DNA from: Gelidibacter maritimus
GTDB taxonomy: Bacteria > Bacteroidota > Bacteroidia > Flavobacteriales > Flavobacteriaceae
Direction: 5' to 3'
Assembly: GCF_014062315.1 (NCBI RefSeq)
Contig: NZ_JACGLT010000013.1
Coordinates: forward strand, 1-64,000
DNA: 64,000 bases
Made by a program: the position numbers and the translations under genes. The notes below the pieces were generated by a model that was given only the letters and a program-made list of their open reading frames with translations, was not told where the DNA came from and searched no databases. Positions 1 through 7,435 of this stretch are shown here, in pieces (within the stretch, counting starts at the first letter, position 1; every line of letters starts with the position of its first letter).

Positions 1-258
1 ATTCCAATTGCGCCAAAATGGTGATTTATAAAAAGGACTATAAACCGGCCACGTAACTATATTGATCAGCATTTTGGCGAAAATTCATTCCAATTACGCC
101 AAAATGGTGATTGATAAAAAGGACTATAAACCGGCGACGTAACTTTATTGAGCAACAATTTTATTAAAAATCCGCTCAATTGTGCTAAATTGTCAATTAA
201 TAAAGAAAGATTATGAATCTGTGACATCATAAAGTAACTCATCCTTTTGGCTTTAATC
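1..258. repeat. 86-bp tandem repeat, about three copies, cut by the window edge
   Basis: Copy 1 (1-86) and copy 2 (87-172) are nearly identical over their first 60 bases. A third, diverged copy follows in phase (173-258). Each of the first two contains on the plus strand a short reading frame ending in the peptide MVI(Y/D)KKDYKPAT and a stop (stops at 54-56 and 140-142). A 10-bp inverted repeat (70-79 with 97-106) spans the copy 1/copy 2 junction. The array may be duplicated copies of the 3' end of a gene lying left of the window; that gene is not visible. No other gene is seen before 331. Confidence 0.75.
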
Positions 259-330
259 CCCAAATAAGCTCTAATGTTGAATTATAAATATTGTGTATGT
301 CTTAATATTTAACCAATCTACATCCAGAAC

Positions 331-1758
331 ATGAAAGTCAATTATTTCAAATGCCTACTGACGTTATCAATTTGCTTTTTTTCTTATTCCGTTTTTTCGC
401 AAAAGGAAGTTAAAAATAAAATTTCTGATTTTGGGACCTTGATGCCCATTGAAAGTGCAAGTATCTATGTGCAAAACACAACCATTGGAACGGTAAGTAA
501 TGCCGATGGTAAATTTGTTTTGTTGGTCCCAAATCAATTCGAAAACGATACTTTAGTCATTTCTTCCATCGGGTATAAAAGTTTTAAAACACCCGTAAAT
601 GAATTTGACAACGCTCAAGAAATTTATTTGGAAGAGGATATTGCATCCTTAGACGAAATTGTCCTCATAGCTGAAAATAGGCCAACAACAGCAAATGATA
701 TTGTGTTGAGAGCTCTTGAGCGCTTGCCCGTAAACATGCCGGATACGCCTTATCTGCAAAAAGGCTTTTTACGTCATAAAGAGCGAAATCGACGCGAATT
801 TAAATGGCTGATTGAAAGTGCCATTACAGTTTATGATTCCAGCTATATGTCATCGGCGGCATCCAATCTAAAAATAAATGTTGATCAAGTTAGAAAAAGC
901 TATGATTTGCGTGATGTGGACAGCTTGCTCACCTATACCGCCTATCTTAAGGAAAAGGCAAATAGACGCAATCTAATGGCAAGAAACTTAAGAAGAGACA
1001 CGATCAAAACCTCTACACTGGTCAAAGCCATTAAATGGAACGATACCAGAATTAATGGTCTTCAAAACCTTTTTGAAAGTAAATTGAATGTATTAAGAAA
1101 TGCCAATAATAACCGTGCTTTGTTTGGTGAGGACATTCTTGATAGGCACCAATTTAAATTAGATACCATATTGGTTGACGACGATCGGAAGATTTATAAA
1201 ATTGAGATATCAGAAAGCTATAAGTATATAAACTTAGAGACAAAAGGTATTTATAATGATGGCTATCACGCCAAGGGATGGCTTTATGTTTATTATGACA
1301 ATTATGCCATTAAAAAATTGGAGTACGAGTTGGTAGCTGCATCAGATGCCCAAAAGAGCAGAAGTAAAACGCTTTTTGATACAAAGATCAACCATAAGTT
1401 AGTCATGACCTTTAGGGAATATGAAGATAAGATGTATCCTAACTATTTGTATTACGAAACCCCAAAACTGGTAAATGTCGGTTATAAGCCAACAAAGCCT
1501 GGAGAAATAAACGATCCTGATGCCAACACCGATGAGCGCTTTTACTATACGGTACAAGAGCTATTGTTCACTGAGGTTATTCTTGATCCGGAACAAATAG
1601 AAATCGCATTAAATCAACCATGGGACCCTGATATTTTTGCTGTAAAACCATATAATAAGGACTTCTGGAGAAGTTATAATACATTATTGGAAAGTGAAGA
1701 GGACGAAAAATTGATTCAGGACCTGACCAAGAGATCTTCTTTATTTAAAGAGAATTAA
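331..1758 (+). CDS. Secreted carboxypeptidase-regulatory-like domain protein
   Basis: The 475-residue product begins with a signal peptide (about residues 1-23, hydrophobic core then FSQ). It is followed by a carboxypeptidase D regulatory-like beta-sandwich (about 28-105), recognised by the pattern of a name-plus-variant segment, GTVSNADGKF and LVISSIGYKSF. The long remainder (about 105-475) is the kind of region found with this domain in Bacteroidota envelope proteins. Such domains are common at the N-termini of TonB-dependent receptors, but no receptor barrel or plug is present here. It is probably periplasmic or outer-membrane associated; substrate and role are unknown. It is transcribed alone, upstream of rpsU. 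Confidence 0.75.
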   Translation: MKVNYFKCLLTLSICFFSYSVFSQKEVKNKISDFGTLMPIESASIYVQNTTIGTVSNADGKFVLLVPNQFENDTLVISSIGYKSFKTPVNEFDNAQEIYLEEDIASLDEIVLIAENRPTTANDIVLRALERLPVNMPDTPYLQKGFLRHKERNRREFKWLIESAITVYDSSYMSSAASNLKINVDQVRKSYDLRDVDSLLTYTAYLKEKANRRNLMARNLRRDTIKTSTLVKAIKWNDTRINGLQNLFESKLNVLRNANNNRALFGEDILDRHQFKLDTILVDDDRKIYKIEISESYKYINLETKGIYNDGYHAKGWLYVYYDNYAIKKLEYELVAASDAQKSRSKTLFDTKINHKLVMTFREYEDKMYPNYLYYETPKLVNVGYKPTKPGEINDPDANTDERFYYTVQELLFTEVILDPEQIEIALNQPWDPDIFAVKPYNKDFWRSYNTLLESEEDEKLIQDLTKRSSLFKEN

Positions 1759-1809
1759 ATAGAAATAATTATTTTCTTCTCTCTGTTTGTCATCTTCTTA
1801 GATGTGGTA

Positions 1810-1850
1810 AATCTCCAATTAATTATTTTTAAAAAAATTAATTGGAGATT
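1810..1850. promoter_or_regulatory. Perfect 15-bp inverted repeat overlapping the rpsU promoter
   Basis: The arm 1810-1824 is exactly complementary to 1836-1850, with an 11-nt AT-rich loop. The right arm contains the TTG of the -33 element of the rpsU promoter. It could be an operator, or the terminator of the upstream gene, which stops at 1758. It lacks a T-run directly after the right arm on the plus strand, which makes a simple terminator less likely. Confidence 0.6.
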
Positions 1851-1871
1851 ATAATTTACTTTCTATATTTG
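1842..1871 (+). promoter_or_regulatory. rpsU promoter, Bacteroidota type
   Basis: A TTG at 1842-1844 is followed 19 nt later by TATATTTG at 1864-1871, matching the flavobacterial housekeeping consensus TTG-N19-TAnnTTTG. Transcription should start near 1878, giving a leader of about 30 nt that contains the strong Shine-Dalgarno sequence of rpsU. Confidence 0.8.
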
Positions 1872-1893
1872 CAGCCTGAAAATTCTAAAAGAG

Positions 1894-1899
1894 AGGAGG
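1894..1899 (+). promoter_or_regulatory. Strong Shine-Dalgarno site of rpsU
   Basis: AGGAGG lies 10 nt before the ATG at 1910, inside the purine run GAGAGGAGGT. Most genes in this window lack such a site, as expected for Bacteroidota, where ribosomal proteins including bS21 sequester the anti-Shine-Dalgarno. An unusually strong site on rpsU, coding for bS21 itself, is the arrangement reported for Flavobacterium johnsoniae, where ribosomes lacking bS21 preferentially translate rpsU mRNA (autogenous control). Confidence 0.85.
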
Positions 1900-1909
1900 T
1901 TAAGACACT

Positions 1910-2104
1910 ATGTTAATAATACCAATTAAAGAAGGAGAAAATATAGATAGAGCGTTGAAGCGTTACAAGCGTAAGTTTGATAGAACGGGCACGAAACGTC
2001 AGTTACAGACGCGTAAGCAGTTTGACAAGCCTTCAGTTCTGAATAGAGCTTCATTTCAAAAAGCACAATATGTTCAACGTTTACGAGATCAAGAAAACTT
2101 CTAA
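1910..2104 (+). CDS. rpsU: 30S ribosomal protein bS21
   Basis: The 64-residue basic protein has the bS21 pattern: an N-terminal IPIKEGENIDRALKRYKRKF segment, then a highly basic helix. It binds the 30S platform near the 3' end of 16S rRNA, and in Bacteroidota helps to occlude the anti-Shine-Dalgarno. The start is fixed by the strong Shine-Dalgarno site 10 nt upstream. Its own promoter precedes it and a rho-independent terminator follows it, so rpsU appears monocistronic. Confidence 0.97.
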   Translation: MLIIPIKEGENIDRALKRYKRKFDRTGTKRQLQTRKQFDKPSVLNRASFQKAQYVQRLRDQENF

Positions 2105-2128
2105 TTGTATTTTTGAAATCAAATAAAG

Positions 2129-2157
2129 AGATTCCTGCACCCGCAGGAATTTTTTTT
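2129..2157 (+). terminator. Rho-independent terminator of rpsU (family A palindrome)
   Basis: The 8-bp stem ATTCCTGC/GCAGGAAT (2131-2138 with 2143-2150) has a 4-nt ACCC loop and seven T. It belongs to the same palindrome family found next to trp genes, ddl and yaaA. It can be translated in frame with xerC from a TTG at 2113, which would give a false N-terminal extension. Confidence 0.9.
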
Positions 2158-2205
2158 GTCCTATATTTAATGAGCCAAATCCAAATGTGCTCATTAATGT
2201 CTAAA

Positions 2206-3108
2206 ATGAAATCACAATTTAAATCCTTTACCGACTACTTACTGCACGAAAAAAAATATTCAAAATTAACGGTCAGGGCATATCTTACAGATCTTGAGGG
2301 TTTTTCAGGATGTATGAAAGAGTTTTATGGCTCCAGCGCCATTCAAGATGTCAATTATTCACAAATAAGAAGTTGGATTGTTTTTTTAGTTGAACAAGAC
2401 CTCTCCAATAGGAGTATTAATCGTAAAATCTCATCACTCAATTCTTATTTTAAATTTCTGATAAAAACAGAAACTATAAAAGCCAACCCTCTTTCTAAAC
2501 ATAAAGCCTTAAAAACCACGAAGAAAATTCAGATTCCGTTTTCAACGAAAGAAATGGAAGAGGTTATTCAAATCTTAGAAAACGAAACTGATTTTGAGGG
2601 GGTAAGAAACCGTTTGATCATTGAACTTTTTTACGCCACAGGTATGAGACGTATAGAACTCATCCAAATTAAACTAAAAGACTTGGACTTAAACAATAAG
2701 TCCTTAAAGATTCTTGGGAAGCGAAATAAGGAGCGCTTTGTGCCATTGATTGATAGTGTTGTAACGGCGGCAAACAATTATCTGAAATTAAGAAATGAAT
2801 TGCAAACAATTGAGGATAGAGAATATTTGTTTTTAACCAAAAAAGGGTTAAAAATATATGAAACACTTGTTTACAGAATTATAAATGAGTATTTTAGTTT
2901 GGCTTCTAATAAAGTAAAAAAGAGTCCTCATATATTGAGGCATTCATTTGCAACTCATTTGCTTAATCAAGGAGCTGATTTAAATGCCGTTAAAGAATTA
3001 TTAGGGCATTCAAGCTTGGCGGCGACCCAGGTTTATACACATAATAGTATATCGGAATTAAAAAAAGTATATGCCAATGCGCATCCAAGGAGTAAAAATA
3101 ATAACTAG
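2206..3108 (+). CDS. xerC: Tyrosine recombinase XerC/XerD type
   Basis: This is a site-specific recombinase, with an N-terminal SAM-like DNA-binding domain (about 1-90) and a C-terminal catalytic domain (about 110-295). From the ATG at 2206 the protein has 300 residues, the usual Xer length. The catalytic set is visible: R148 (ATGMRR), K172, H242 and R245 (HILRH), H268 (LGHSS) and nucleophile Y277 (VYTH). Upstream ATGs at 2170 and 2197 are possible; a start before the rpsU terminator is implausible. Its expected role is resolution of chromosome dimers. Position next to rpsU and hpf is typical of housekeeping XerC in Flavobacteriia. Confidence 0.92.
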   Translation: MKSQFKSFTDYLLHEKKYSKLTVRAYLTDLEGFSGCMKEFYGSSAIQDVNYSQIRSWIVFLVEQDLSNRSINRKISSLNSYFKFLIKTETIKANPLSKHKALKTTKKIQIPFSTKEMEEVIQILENETDFEGVRNRLIIELFYATGMRRIELIQIKLKDLDLNNKSLKILGKRNKERFVPLIDSVVTAANNYLKLRNELQTIEDREYLFLTKKGLKIYETLVYRIINEYFSLASNKVKKSPHILRHSFATHLLNQGADLNAVKELLGHSSLAATQVYTHNSISELKKVYANAHPRSKNNN

Positions 3109-3196
3109 TATCCAATCAAATAAACTAGTGTCTAACCAAATGAAAGTATGTAACCTTTATGGTTTTGTACGTTTAATTTATTAAAAAATCGAACAG

Positions 3197-3499
3197 ATGA
3201 AAGTAAACACACAATCAGTTAACTTTACAGCAGACAAGAAGTTGATCGACTTTATTCAAAAAAGAATGGACAAGTTAGATTTGTTTTATGATAAAGTCAT
3301 CCAATCAGATGTCTATCTTAAAGTCGAAAACACCAGTAATAAGGAAAATAAAATATTTGAAGCGAGAGTAAGCGTTCCGGGAGATAGTTTTGTGGTAAAG
3401 AAACAATGTAAAACATTTGAGGAAGGGGTAGATATGGCGGTTTCATCCCTCGAAAGACAGCTAAAAAGACGAAAAGAGAAATTAAGATCACATATTTGA
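3197..3499 (+). CDS. hpf: Ribosome hibernation promoting factor, short form
   Basis: The 100-residue protein has the HPF/YfiA beta-alpha-beta-beta-beta-alpha fold signature: MKVNTQSVNFTADKKL, a central acidic-to-basic sheet, and a final amphipathic helix ending in a basic KRRKEKLRSHI. It binds the mRNA/tRNA channel of the small subunit and inactivates or dimerises ribosomes in stationary phase. It lacks the long-form C-terminal dimerisation domain. It lies 88 bp after xerC and just before the tRNA/tuf operon, the usual flavobacterial order. Confidence 0.92.
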   Translation: MKVNTQSVNFTADKKLIDFIQKRMDKLDLFYDKVIQSDVYLKVENTSNKENKIFEARVSVPGDSFVVKKQCKTFEEGVDMAVSSLERQLKRRKEKLRSHI

Positions 3500-3521
3500 T
3501 AAAAATTTCTTCGAAAATGTT

Positions 3522-3550
3522 TTGAATAAAAAAATAAATCTCTACATTTG
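3522..3550 (+). promoter_or_regulatory. Promoter of the tRNA-tuf operon
   Basis: TTG at 3522-3524 and TACATTTG at 3543-3550 are separated by 18 nt, close to the flavobacterial consensus. Transcription should start near 3557 and run through tRNA-Thr, tRNA-Tyr, tRNA-Gly, tRNA-Thr and tuf. Confidence 0.75.
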
Positions 3551-3552
3551 CA

Positions 3553-3578
3553 GTCCGTTAGAAATAGCGGGCTTTTTT
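3553..3578 (+). terminator. hpf terminator overlapping the tRNA-operon start site
   Basis: An 8-bp stem (3553-3560 with 3565-3572, two G-U pairs) with a GAAA loop is followed by six T. It begins three bases after the -7 element of the tRNA-operon promoter. The predicted start site therefore falls inside the left arm: transcripts from upstream carry the full hairpin, but those starting here carry only part of it. Confidence 0.65.
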
Positions 3579-3601
3579 ATTGAAGTAAAAGTTCACAAAA
3601 A

Positions 3602-3675
3602 GCCGATGTAGCTCAGCTGGCTAGAGCAGCTGATTTGTAATCAGCAGGTCGTGGGTTCGAGTCCCTCTATCGGCT
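3602..3675 (+). tRNA. tRNA-Thr(TGT)
   Basis: Complete cloverleaf: acceptor GCCGATG/TATCGGC, D-arm GCTC...GAGC, anticodon stem CTGAT/ATCAG with loop TTGTAA giving anticodon TGT, and T-arm with GGTTCGAGTCC. CCA is encoded directly after it (3676-3678). First gene of a Thr-Tyr-Gly-Thr-tuf cluster, the same order as the Escherichia coli thrU-tyrU-glyT-thrT-tufB operon. Confidence 0.97.
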
Positions 3676-3776
3676 CCAAATTCCTGAGAAAGCAGGAGTC
3701 TCAAAGTTTAAGAATTTTGGGGAGCGTTCATAAAAATATTGAAAGTAAGATTTGAAATTTAATTTCGAATCGGTTT

Positions 3777-3858
<82 letters not shown>

Positions 3859-3885
3859 CAAAACTTTTAAATAAGCAGTTGTCAA

Positions 3886-4066
3886 AAGCTTGCTTTTGTA
3901 AAACTGCGTTTTAAAAGTTTTAGTAAGGGGCCACCCTTACGGATCACCGACCAATGGGAGGTAATCCAAAATAATATGTTGAAGCTTTTAAGCTTGCTTT
4001 TGTAAAACTGCGTTTTAAAAGTTTTAGCAAGGGATCACCCTTGCGGATCACCGACCAAAGGGAGGT
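3886..4066 (+). repeat. Two copies of a 77-bp structured repeat, period 104 bp
   Basis: Copies at 3886-3962 and 3990-4066 differ at only five of 77 positions. Each can form a hairpin GYAAGGG-loop-CCCTTRC (3923-3940; 4027-4044) and then a second weaker hairpin starting GGATCACC. Two differences (3924 T to C, 3939 A to G) change a T-A pair into a C-G pair; two fall in the first loop and one in the second. The pattern suggests selection for RNA or DNA structure in the spacer between tRNA-Tyr and tRNA-Gly. No coding potential is seen. Confidence 0.75.
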
Positions 4067-4188
4067 GTCCAGAATATTTCCGTGAAAGCGGCGATTTCAA
4101 ATTTGGAATTCCAAAAGTACTTGGGGTTGCATTTGAAAATGTTCATTACATATTGGAAATCACATTAGGATGAAGTTCCTAAATAATT

Positions 4189-4261
4189 GCGGGAGTAGCT
4201 CAGTTGGTAGAGCGTCAGCCTTCCAAGCTGAATGTCGCCGGTTCGAACCCGGTCTCCCGCT
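4189..4261 (+). tRNA. tRNA-Gly(TCC)
   Basis: Acceptor GCGGGAG/CTCCCGC, D-arm GCTC/GAGC, anticodon stem with loop CTTCCAA giving anticodon TCC, T-arm GCCGG-TTCGAAC-CCGGT. The CCA end is not encoded. Third tRNA of the tuf operon, 330 bp after tRNA-Tyr. Confidence 0.96.
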
Positions 4262-4408
4262 CAAAGAGTGGATGTCGTCACGCCGAAAAGCGTGATCTTC
4301 CGTTCAAAAGAGTGAGTGTCGTCATGTCAAAAGCGTGACCTCCTTCTCAAAAGAGTGAAATGTTGTCACGTCGCAATGCGTGACCGGCCCTCTCAAAGAG
4401 TGAGTCTT
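4261..4408 (+). repeat. Tandem run of small hairpin repeats, about 44-bp period
   Basis: Units start with TCAAAGAGTG or TCAAAAGAGTG at 4261, 4304, 4347 and 4393. The first three each contain a stem TCACGC/GCGTGA or a wobble-preserving variant (TCATGT, TCACGT with GCGTGA). A related hairpin TCACG...CGTGA recurs after tuf at 5899-5915. The run fills part of the spacer between tRNA-Gly and tRNA-Thr. Units are short and degenerate, so this is not a CRISPR array. Confidence 0.7.
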
Positions 4409-4509
4409 GTATTTGAGGATATATGATTTACTATTCTGGATAAGTTTCAAGTTTCTTGTTGCAATTTTTTGAGCTTGAAATCAGAAACCTGTAACCACCA
4501 AACTCAAAC

Positions 4510-4581
4510 GCCGGTGTAGCTCAGGGGTAGAGCGCTTCCTTGGTAAGGAAGAGGTCACGAGTTCAATTCTCGTCATTGGCT
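4510..4581 (+). tRNA. tRNA-Thr(GGT)
   Basis: Acceptor GCCGGTG/CATTGGC (two G-T pairs), D-arm GCTC/GAGC, anticodon stem CTTCC/GGAAG with loop TTGGTAA giving anticodon GGT, T-arm ACGAG-TTCAATT-CTCGT. The CCA end is not encoded. Last tRNA before tuf. Confidence 0.95.
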
Positions 4582-4646
4582 CTTTTTAAATAAGCAAAAT
4601 TAAATTTTTGAACACTAATATAAATTAAGACTAAAATAAATTAAAC

Positions 4647-5834
4647 ATGGCAAAGGCAACTTTCGATCGTTCAAAACCACACCTTAATATAGGTACTATT
4701 GGACACGTGGATCACGGTAAAACAACTACGACTGCAGCTATTACTAAAGTATTAGCTGATGCAGGTTTTTCAGAAGTAAGATCATTTGATCAAATTGATA
4801 ACGCTCCTGAGGAAAAGGAAAGAGGTATTACAATTAATACATCACACGTAGAATATGCAACAGCAAATCGTCATTACGCACACGTTGACTGTCCAGGTCA
4901 CGCGGATTACGTAAAGAACATGGTTACTGGTGCTGCTCAAATGGACGGTGCTATCCTTGTTGTTGCTGCGACAGATGGTCCAATGCCACAAACACGTGAA
5001 CACATCCTTTTAGGTCGCCAAGTAGGTATTCCTAGAATTGTTGTATTTATGAATAAAGTTGACTTGGTTGACGATCCAGAATTATTGGAATTGGTTGAAA
5101 TGGAAATCCGTGAATTGTTGTCGTTCTACGATTATGATGGTGATAACGGTCCGGTTGTACAAGGTTCTGCTTTGGGTGCGCTTAACGGCGAGCAACAATG
5201 GGTTGACAAATTGTTGGAATTGATGGAAGCTGTTGATTCGTGGATTGAAGAGCCTGTTCGTGATATGGATAAGCCTTTCTTGATGCCTATTGAAGATGTT
5301 TTCTCTATTACTGGTCGTGGAACTGTTGCTACAGGACGTATCGAAACTGGTATTGCTAAAACTGGAGATCCAGTTGAAATCATCGGTATGGGTGCAGAAA
5401 AATTGACTTCTACAATTACTGGTATTGAAATGTTCCGTCAAATCCTTGATAGAGGTGAGGCTGGAGATAATGCTGGTATCTTATTGAGAGGTATTGAGAA
5501 AACTCAAATCTCAAGAGGTATGGTTATTGTTAAGCCAGGATCGGTTAAGCCACACGCTAAGTTTAAAGCTGAGGTTTATATCTTGAAGAAAGAAGAAGGT
5601 GGACGTCATACGCCATTCCATAACAACTACCGTCCGCAGTTTTACGTTCGTACAACTGACGTAACTGGAAACATTACATTGCCAGAAGGTGTTGAGATGG
5701 TAATGCCTGGAGATAACCTAACTATTACTGTTGAGTTGATCAACTCAATTGCAATGACCGTAGGTCTGCGTTTTGCGATCCGTGAAGGTGGACGTACAGT
5801 AGGTGCAGGTCAGGTAACTGAAATCTTAGACTAA
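4647..5834 (+). CDS. tuf: Elongation factor Tu
   Basis: GTPase that carries aminoacyl-tRNA to the ribosomal A site. The protein has 395 residues. GTPase motifs are clear: GHVDHGKT (19-26), RGITINT switch I, DCPGH, NKVD; domains II and III follow. It starts 65 bp after tRNA-Thr and is followed by tRNA-Trp and secE, as in many bacteria. A hairpin follows at 5855-5882. The long minus-strand frames inside it are codon-bias shadows. Confidence 0.99.
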   Translation: MAKATFDRSKPHLNIGTIGHVDHGKTTTTAAITKVLADAGFSEVRSFDQIDNAPEEKERGITINTSHVEYATANRHYAHVDCPGHADYVKNMVTGAAQMDGAILVVAATDGPMPQTREHILLGRQVGIPRIVVFMNKVDLVDDPELLELVEMEIRELLSFYDYDGDNGPVVQGSALGALNGEQQWVDKLLELMEAVDSWIEEPVRDMDKPFLMPIEDVFSITGRGTVATGRIETGIAKTGDPVEIIGMGAEKLTSTITGIEMFRQILDRGEAGDNAGILLRGIEKTQISRGMVIVKPGSVKPHAKFKAEVYILKKEEGGRHTPFHNNYRPQFYVRTTDVTGNITLPEGVEMVMPGDNLTITVELINSIAMTVGLRFAIREGGRTVGAGQVTEILD

Positions 5835-5854
5835 TTGTAATCTAAATATTTATT

Positions 5855-5882
5855 AAGGCGTCTTGATTTTTCAGGATGCCTT
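5855..5882 (+). terminator. Possible terminator or processing hairpin after tuf
   Basis: An 11-bp stem with two G-U pairs (AAGGCGTCTTG with CAGGATGCCTT) has a short T-rich loop but only a weak U-tract after it. Two further small hairpins follow (5899-5915 and around GCTCAG...CTGAG at 5916-5930). They may limit read-through into tRNA-Trp or guide RNA processing. Confidence 0.5.
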
Positions 5883-5993
5883 GATTTATATTTATCTGTC
5901 ACGCTTAAAACGTGAGCTCAGCAACTGAGTCGTTTCATATTGAGAATTAAAATAAAAGGAAGAAGATGCTGGTCATGATTTTCTTTTTATAAT

Positions 5994-6066
5994 ACGGGTT
6001 TAGCTCAGTTGGTAGAGCACTGGTCTCCAAAACCAGGTGTCGTGAGTTCGAGTCTCTCAACCCGTG
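5994..6066 (+). tRNA. tRNA-Trp(CCA)
   Basis: Acceptor ACGGGTT/AACCCGT, D-arm GCTC/GAGC, anticodon stem CTGGT/ACCAG with loop CTCCAAA giving anticodon CCA, T-arm GTGAG-TTCGAGT-CTCTC. The CCA end is not encoded. Placed between tuf and secE, the usual position in bacteria. Confidence 0.97.
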
Positions 6067-6152
6067 CAGAGCAATTTAAAATGTTTGACGCAAATATTTT
6101 AAAGTAAATTAACAGAGATTAAAGCGCTCATATTAAAATAAACACAACTGTA

Positions 6153-6347
6153 ATGGCAGGATTTGTAAACTATATATCAGAATCATTTGGTGAATTAAAG
6201 AACAATGTTACTTGGCCAACATGGGCTGAAGCACAACGTTTAACCATAGTAGTAGCTGTTTTCTCAATCTTATTTGCTTTGGCAATTTGGGGAGTTGATA
6301 CAGTTTTTAGCGGCGTTATCGAAGCATATTTTGACTGGATCAAGTAA
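6153..6347 (+). CDS. secE: Preprotein translocase subunit SecE
   Basis: Small subunit of the SecYEG channel. The 64 residues hold the amphipathic cytoplasmic helix (FGELKNNVTWPTWAEAQR) and a single transmembrane helix (about 30-55), the minimal one-span form usual outside Gammaproteobacteria. Located directly before nusG. Confidence 0.95.
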   Translation: MAGFVNYISESFGELKNNVTWPTWAEAQRLTIVVAVFSILFALAIWGVDTVFSGVIEAYFDWIK

Positions 6348-6361
6348 AATACAAATATAGA

Positions 6362-6919
6362 ATGTCAGAAACTAGTGGAAATAAAAATTGGTATGTTGTA
6401 AGGGTTGTTAGCGGCCAAGAAAACAAAATCAAAACTTATATAGAAAACGAAATCGCCCGCTTGGGCCTTGAGGACTATGTGGATCAAGTTTTGGTGCCTA
6501 CCGAAAAAGTGATACAAATTCGTAACGGAAAAAAAATAAATAAAGAGAAAGTTTATTTTCCTGGTTACATAATGCTTCAAGCCAATTTGGGTGGTGAAAT
6601 TCCTCATATCATTAAATCCATTACCAACGTTATCGGATTTTTGGGCGAAGTAAAAGGTGGAGATCCAGTACCGTTAAGGCAATCAGAAGTAAACAGGATG
6701 TTAGGTAAAGTTGATGAACTTACTGTTGATGCCGATGCTAGTGTAGCCATTCCTTACACCATTGGAGAAACTGTCAAAGTAATTGATGGACCGTTCAATG
6801 GGTTTGATGGAACCATCGAGAAAATAAATGAAGAAAAGCGTAAACTTGAAGTGATGGTGAAGATTTTCGGAAGAAAGACACCGTTAGAATTAAGTTATAT
6901 GCAAGTAGAAAAAGTTTAA
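6362..6919 (+). CDS. nusG: Transcription termination/antitermination protein NusG
   Basis: The 185-residue protein has the NGN domain (starting NWYVVRVVSGQENKIK, with FPGYIML) and a C-terminal KOW domain (VKVIDGPFNGFDGTI, about 130-185). It binds the RNA polymerase clamp helices and links polymerase to Rho or to the ribosome. It starts 14 bp after secE, in one operon with the ribosomal protein genes that follow. Confidence 0.98.
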   Translation: MSETSGNKNWYVVRVVSGQENKIKTYIENEIARLGLEDYVDQVLVPTEKVIQIRNGKKINKEKVYFPGYIMLQANLGGEIPHIIKSITNVIGFLGEVKGGDPVPLRQSEVNRMLGKVDELTVDADASVAIPYTIGETVKVIDGPFNGFDGTIEKINEEKRKLEVMVKIFGRKTPLELSYMQVEKV

Positions 6920-6986
6920 TAAGTGTTACAAATAGATCGTATGTCTTTTGGCTTCCAATGAAAAGAGATACACTAAAAATTAAAAA

Positions 6987-7424
6987 ATGGCAAAAGAATT
7001 AAGTAAAGTAGTTAAGCTACAAGTTCGGGGAGGTGCAGCGAATCCATCGCCACCGGTAGGACCCGCTTTAGGAGCTGCTGGAGTTAATATCATGGAATTC
7101 TGTAAGCAATTTAATGCTCGGACCCAGGATAGACCAGGTAAAGTATTACCGGTTGTTATTTCTGTGTTCAAGGATAAATCGTTTGATTTCGTAATTAAGA
7201 CGCCACCAGCTGCAGTACAATTAATGGAAGCGGCCAAAGTTAAGAAAGGATCTGGAGAACCGAACAGAAAGAAGGTAGCAAAAGTAACCTGGGATCAAAT
7301 TAAAGCGATAGCAGAAGATAAAATGCAAGATTTGAATGCATTTACTGAAGCAAAAGCAATGGATATGGTTGCTGGAACAGCAAGATCAATGGGTATTACT
7401 GTAACAGGTAAAAAACCTAATTAA
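6987..7424 (+). CDS. rplK: 50S ribosomal protein uL11
   Basis: The 145-residue protein has the L11 N-terminal motif around [21 protein letters not shown] and the C-terminal 23S-binding domain ending [11 protein letters not shown]. It forms the base of the GTPase-associated stalk. First gene of the rplKAJL-rpoBC block; the 67-bp gap after nusG has no obvious regulatory structure. Confidence 0.98.
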   Translation: MAKELSKVVKLQVRGGAANPSPPVGPALGAAGVNIMEFCKQFNARTQDRPGKVLPVVISVFKDKSFDFVIKTPPAAVQLMEAAKVKKGSGEPNRKKVAKVTWDQIKAIAEDKMQDLNAFTEAKAMDMVAGTARSMGITVTGKKPN

Positions 7425-7435
7425 AAATTTCTGAA

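Noticed and set aside
66-263. 65-codon minus-strand frame in the 86-bp repeat
   Set aside because: It spans non-identical repeat copies in changing frames; the repeat length is not a multiple of three.
2113-2205. N-terminal extension of XerC from a TTG start
   Set aside because: It would translate the rpsU terminator (EIPAPAGIFF); the family length and N-terminus fit the ATG at 2206 or 2197.
3886-4066. Degenerate tRNA genes
   Set aside because: The GGATCACCGACCA ending looks tRNA-like, but no acceptor, anticodon or T-arm can be formed around it.
4261-4408. CRISPR-like array
   Set aside because: Units are only about 44 bp in total, degenerate, contain their own hairpins, have no distinct spacers, and there are no cas genes.
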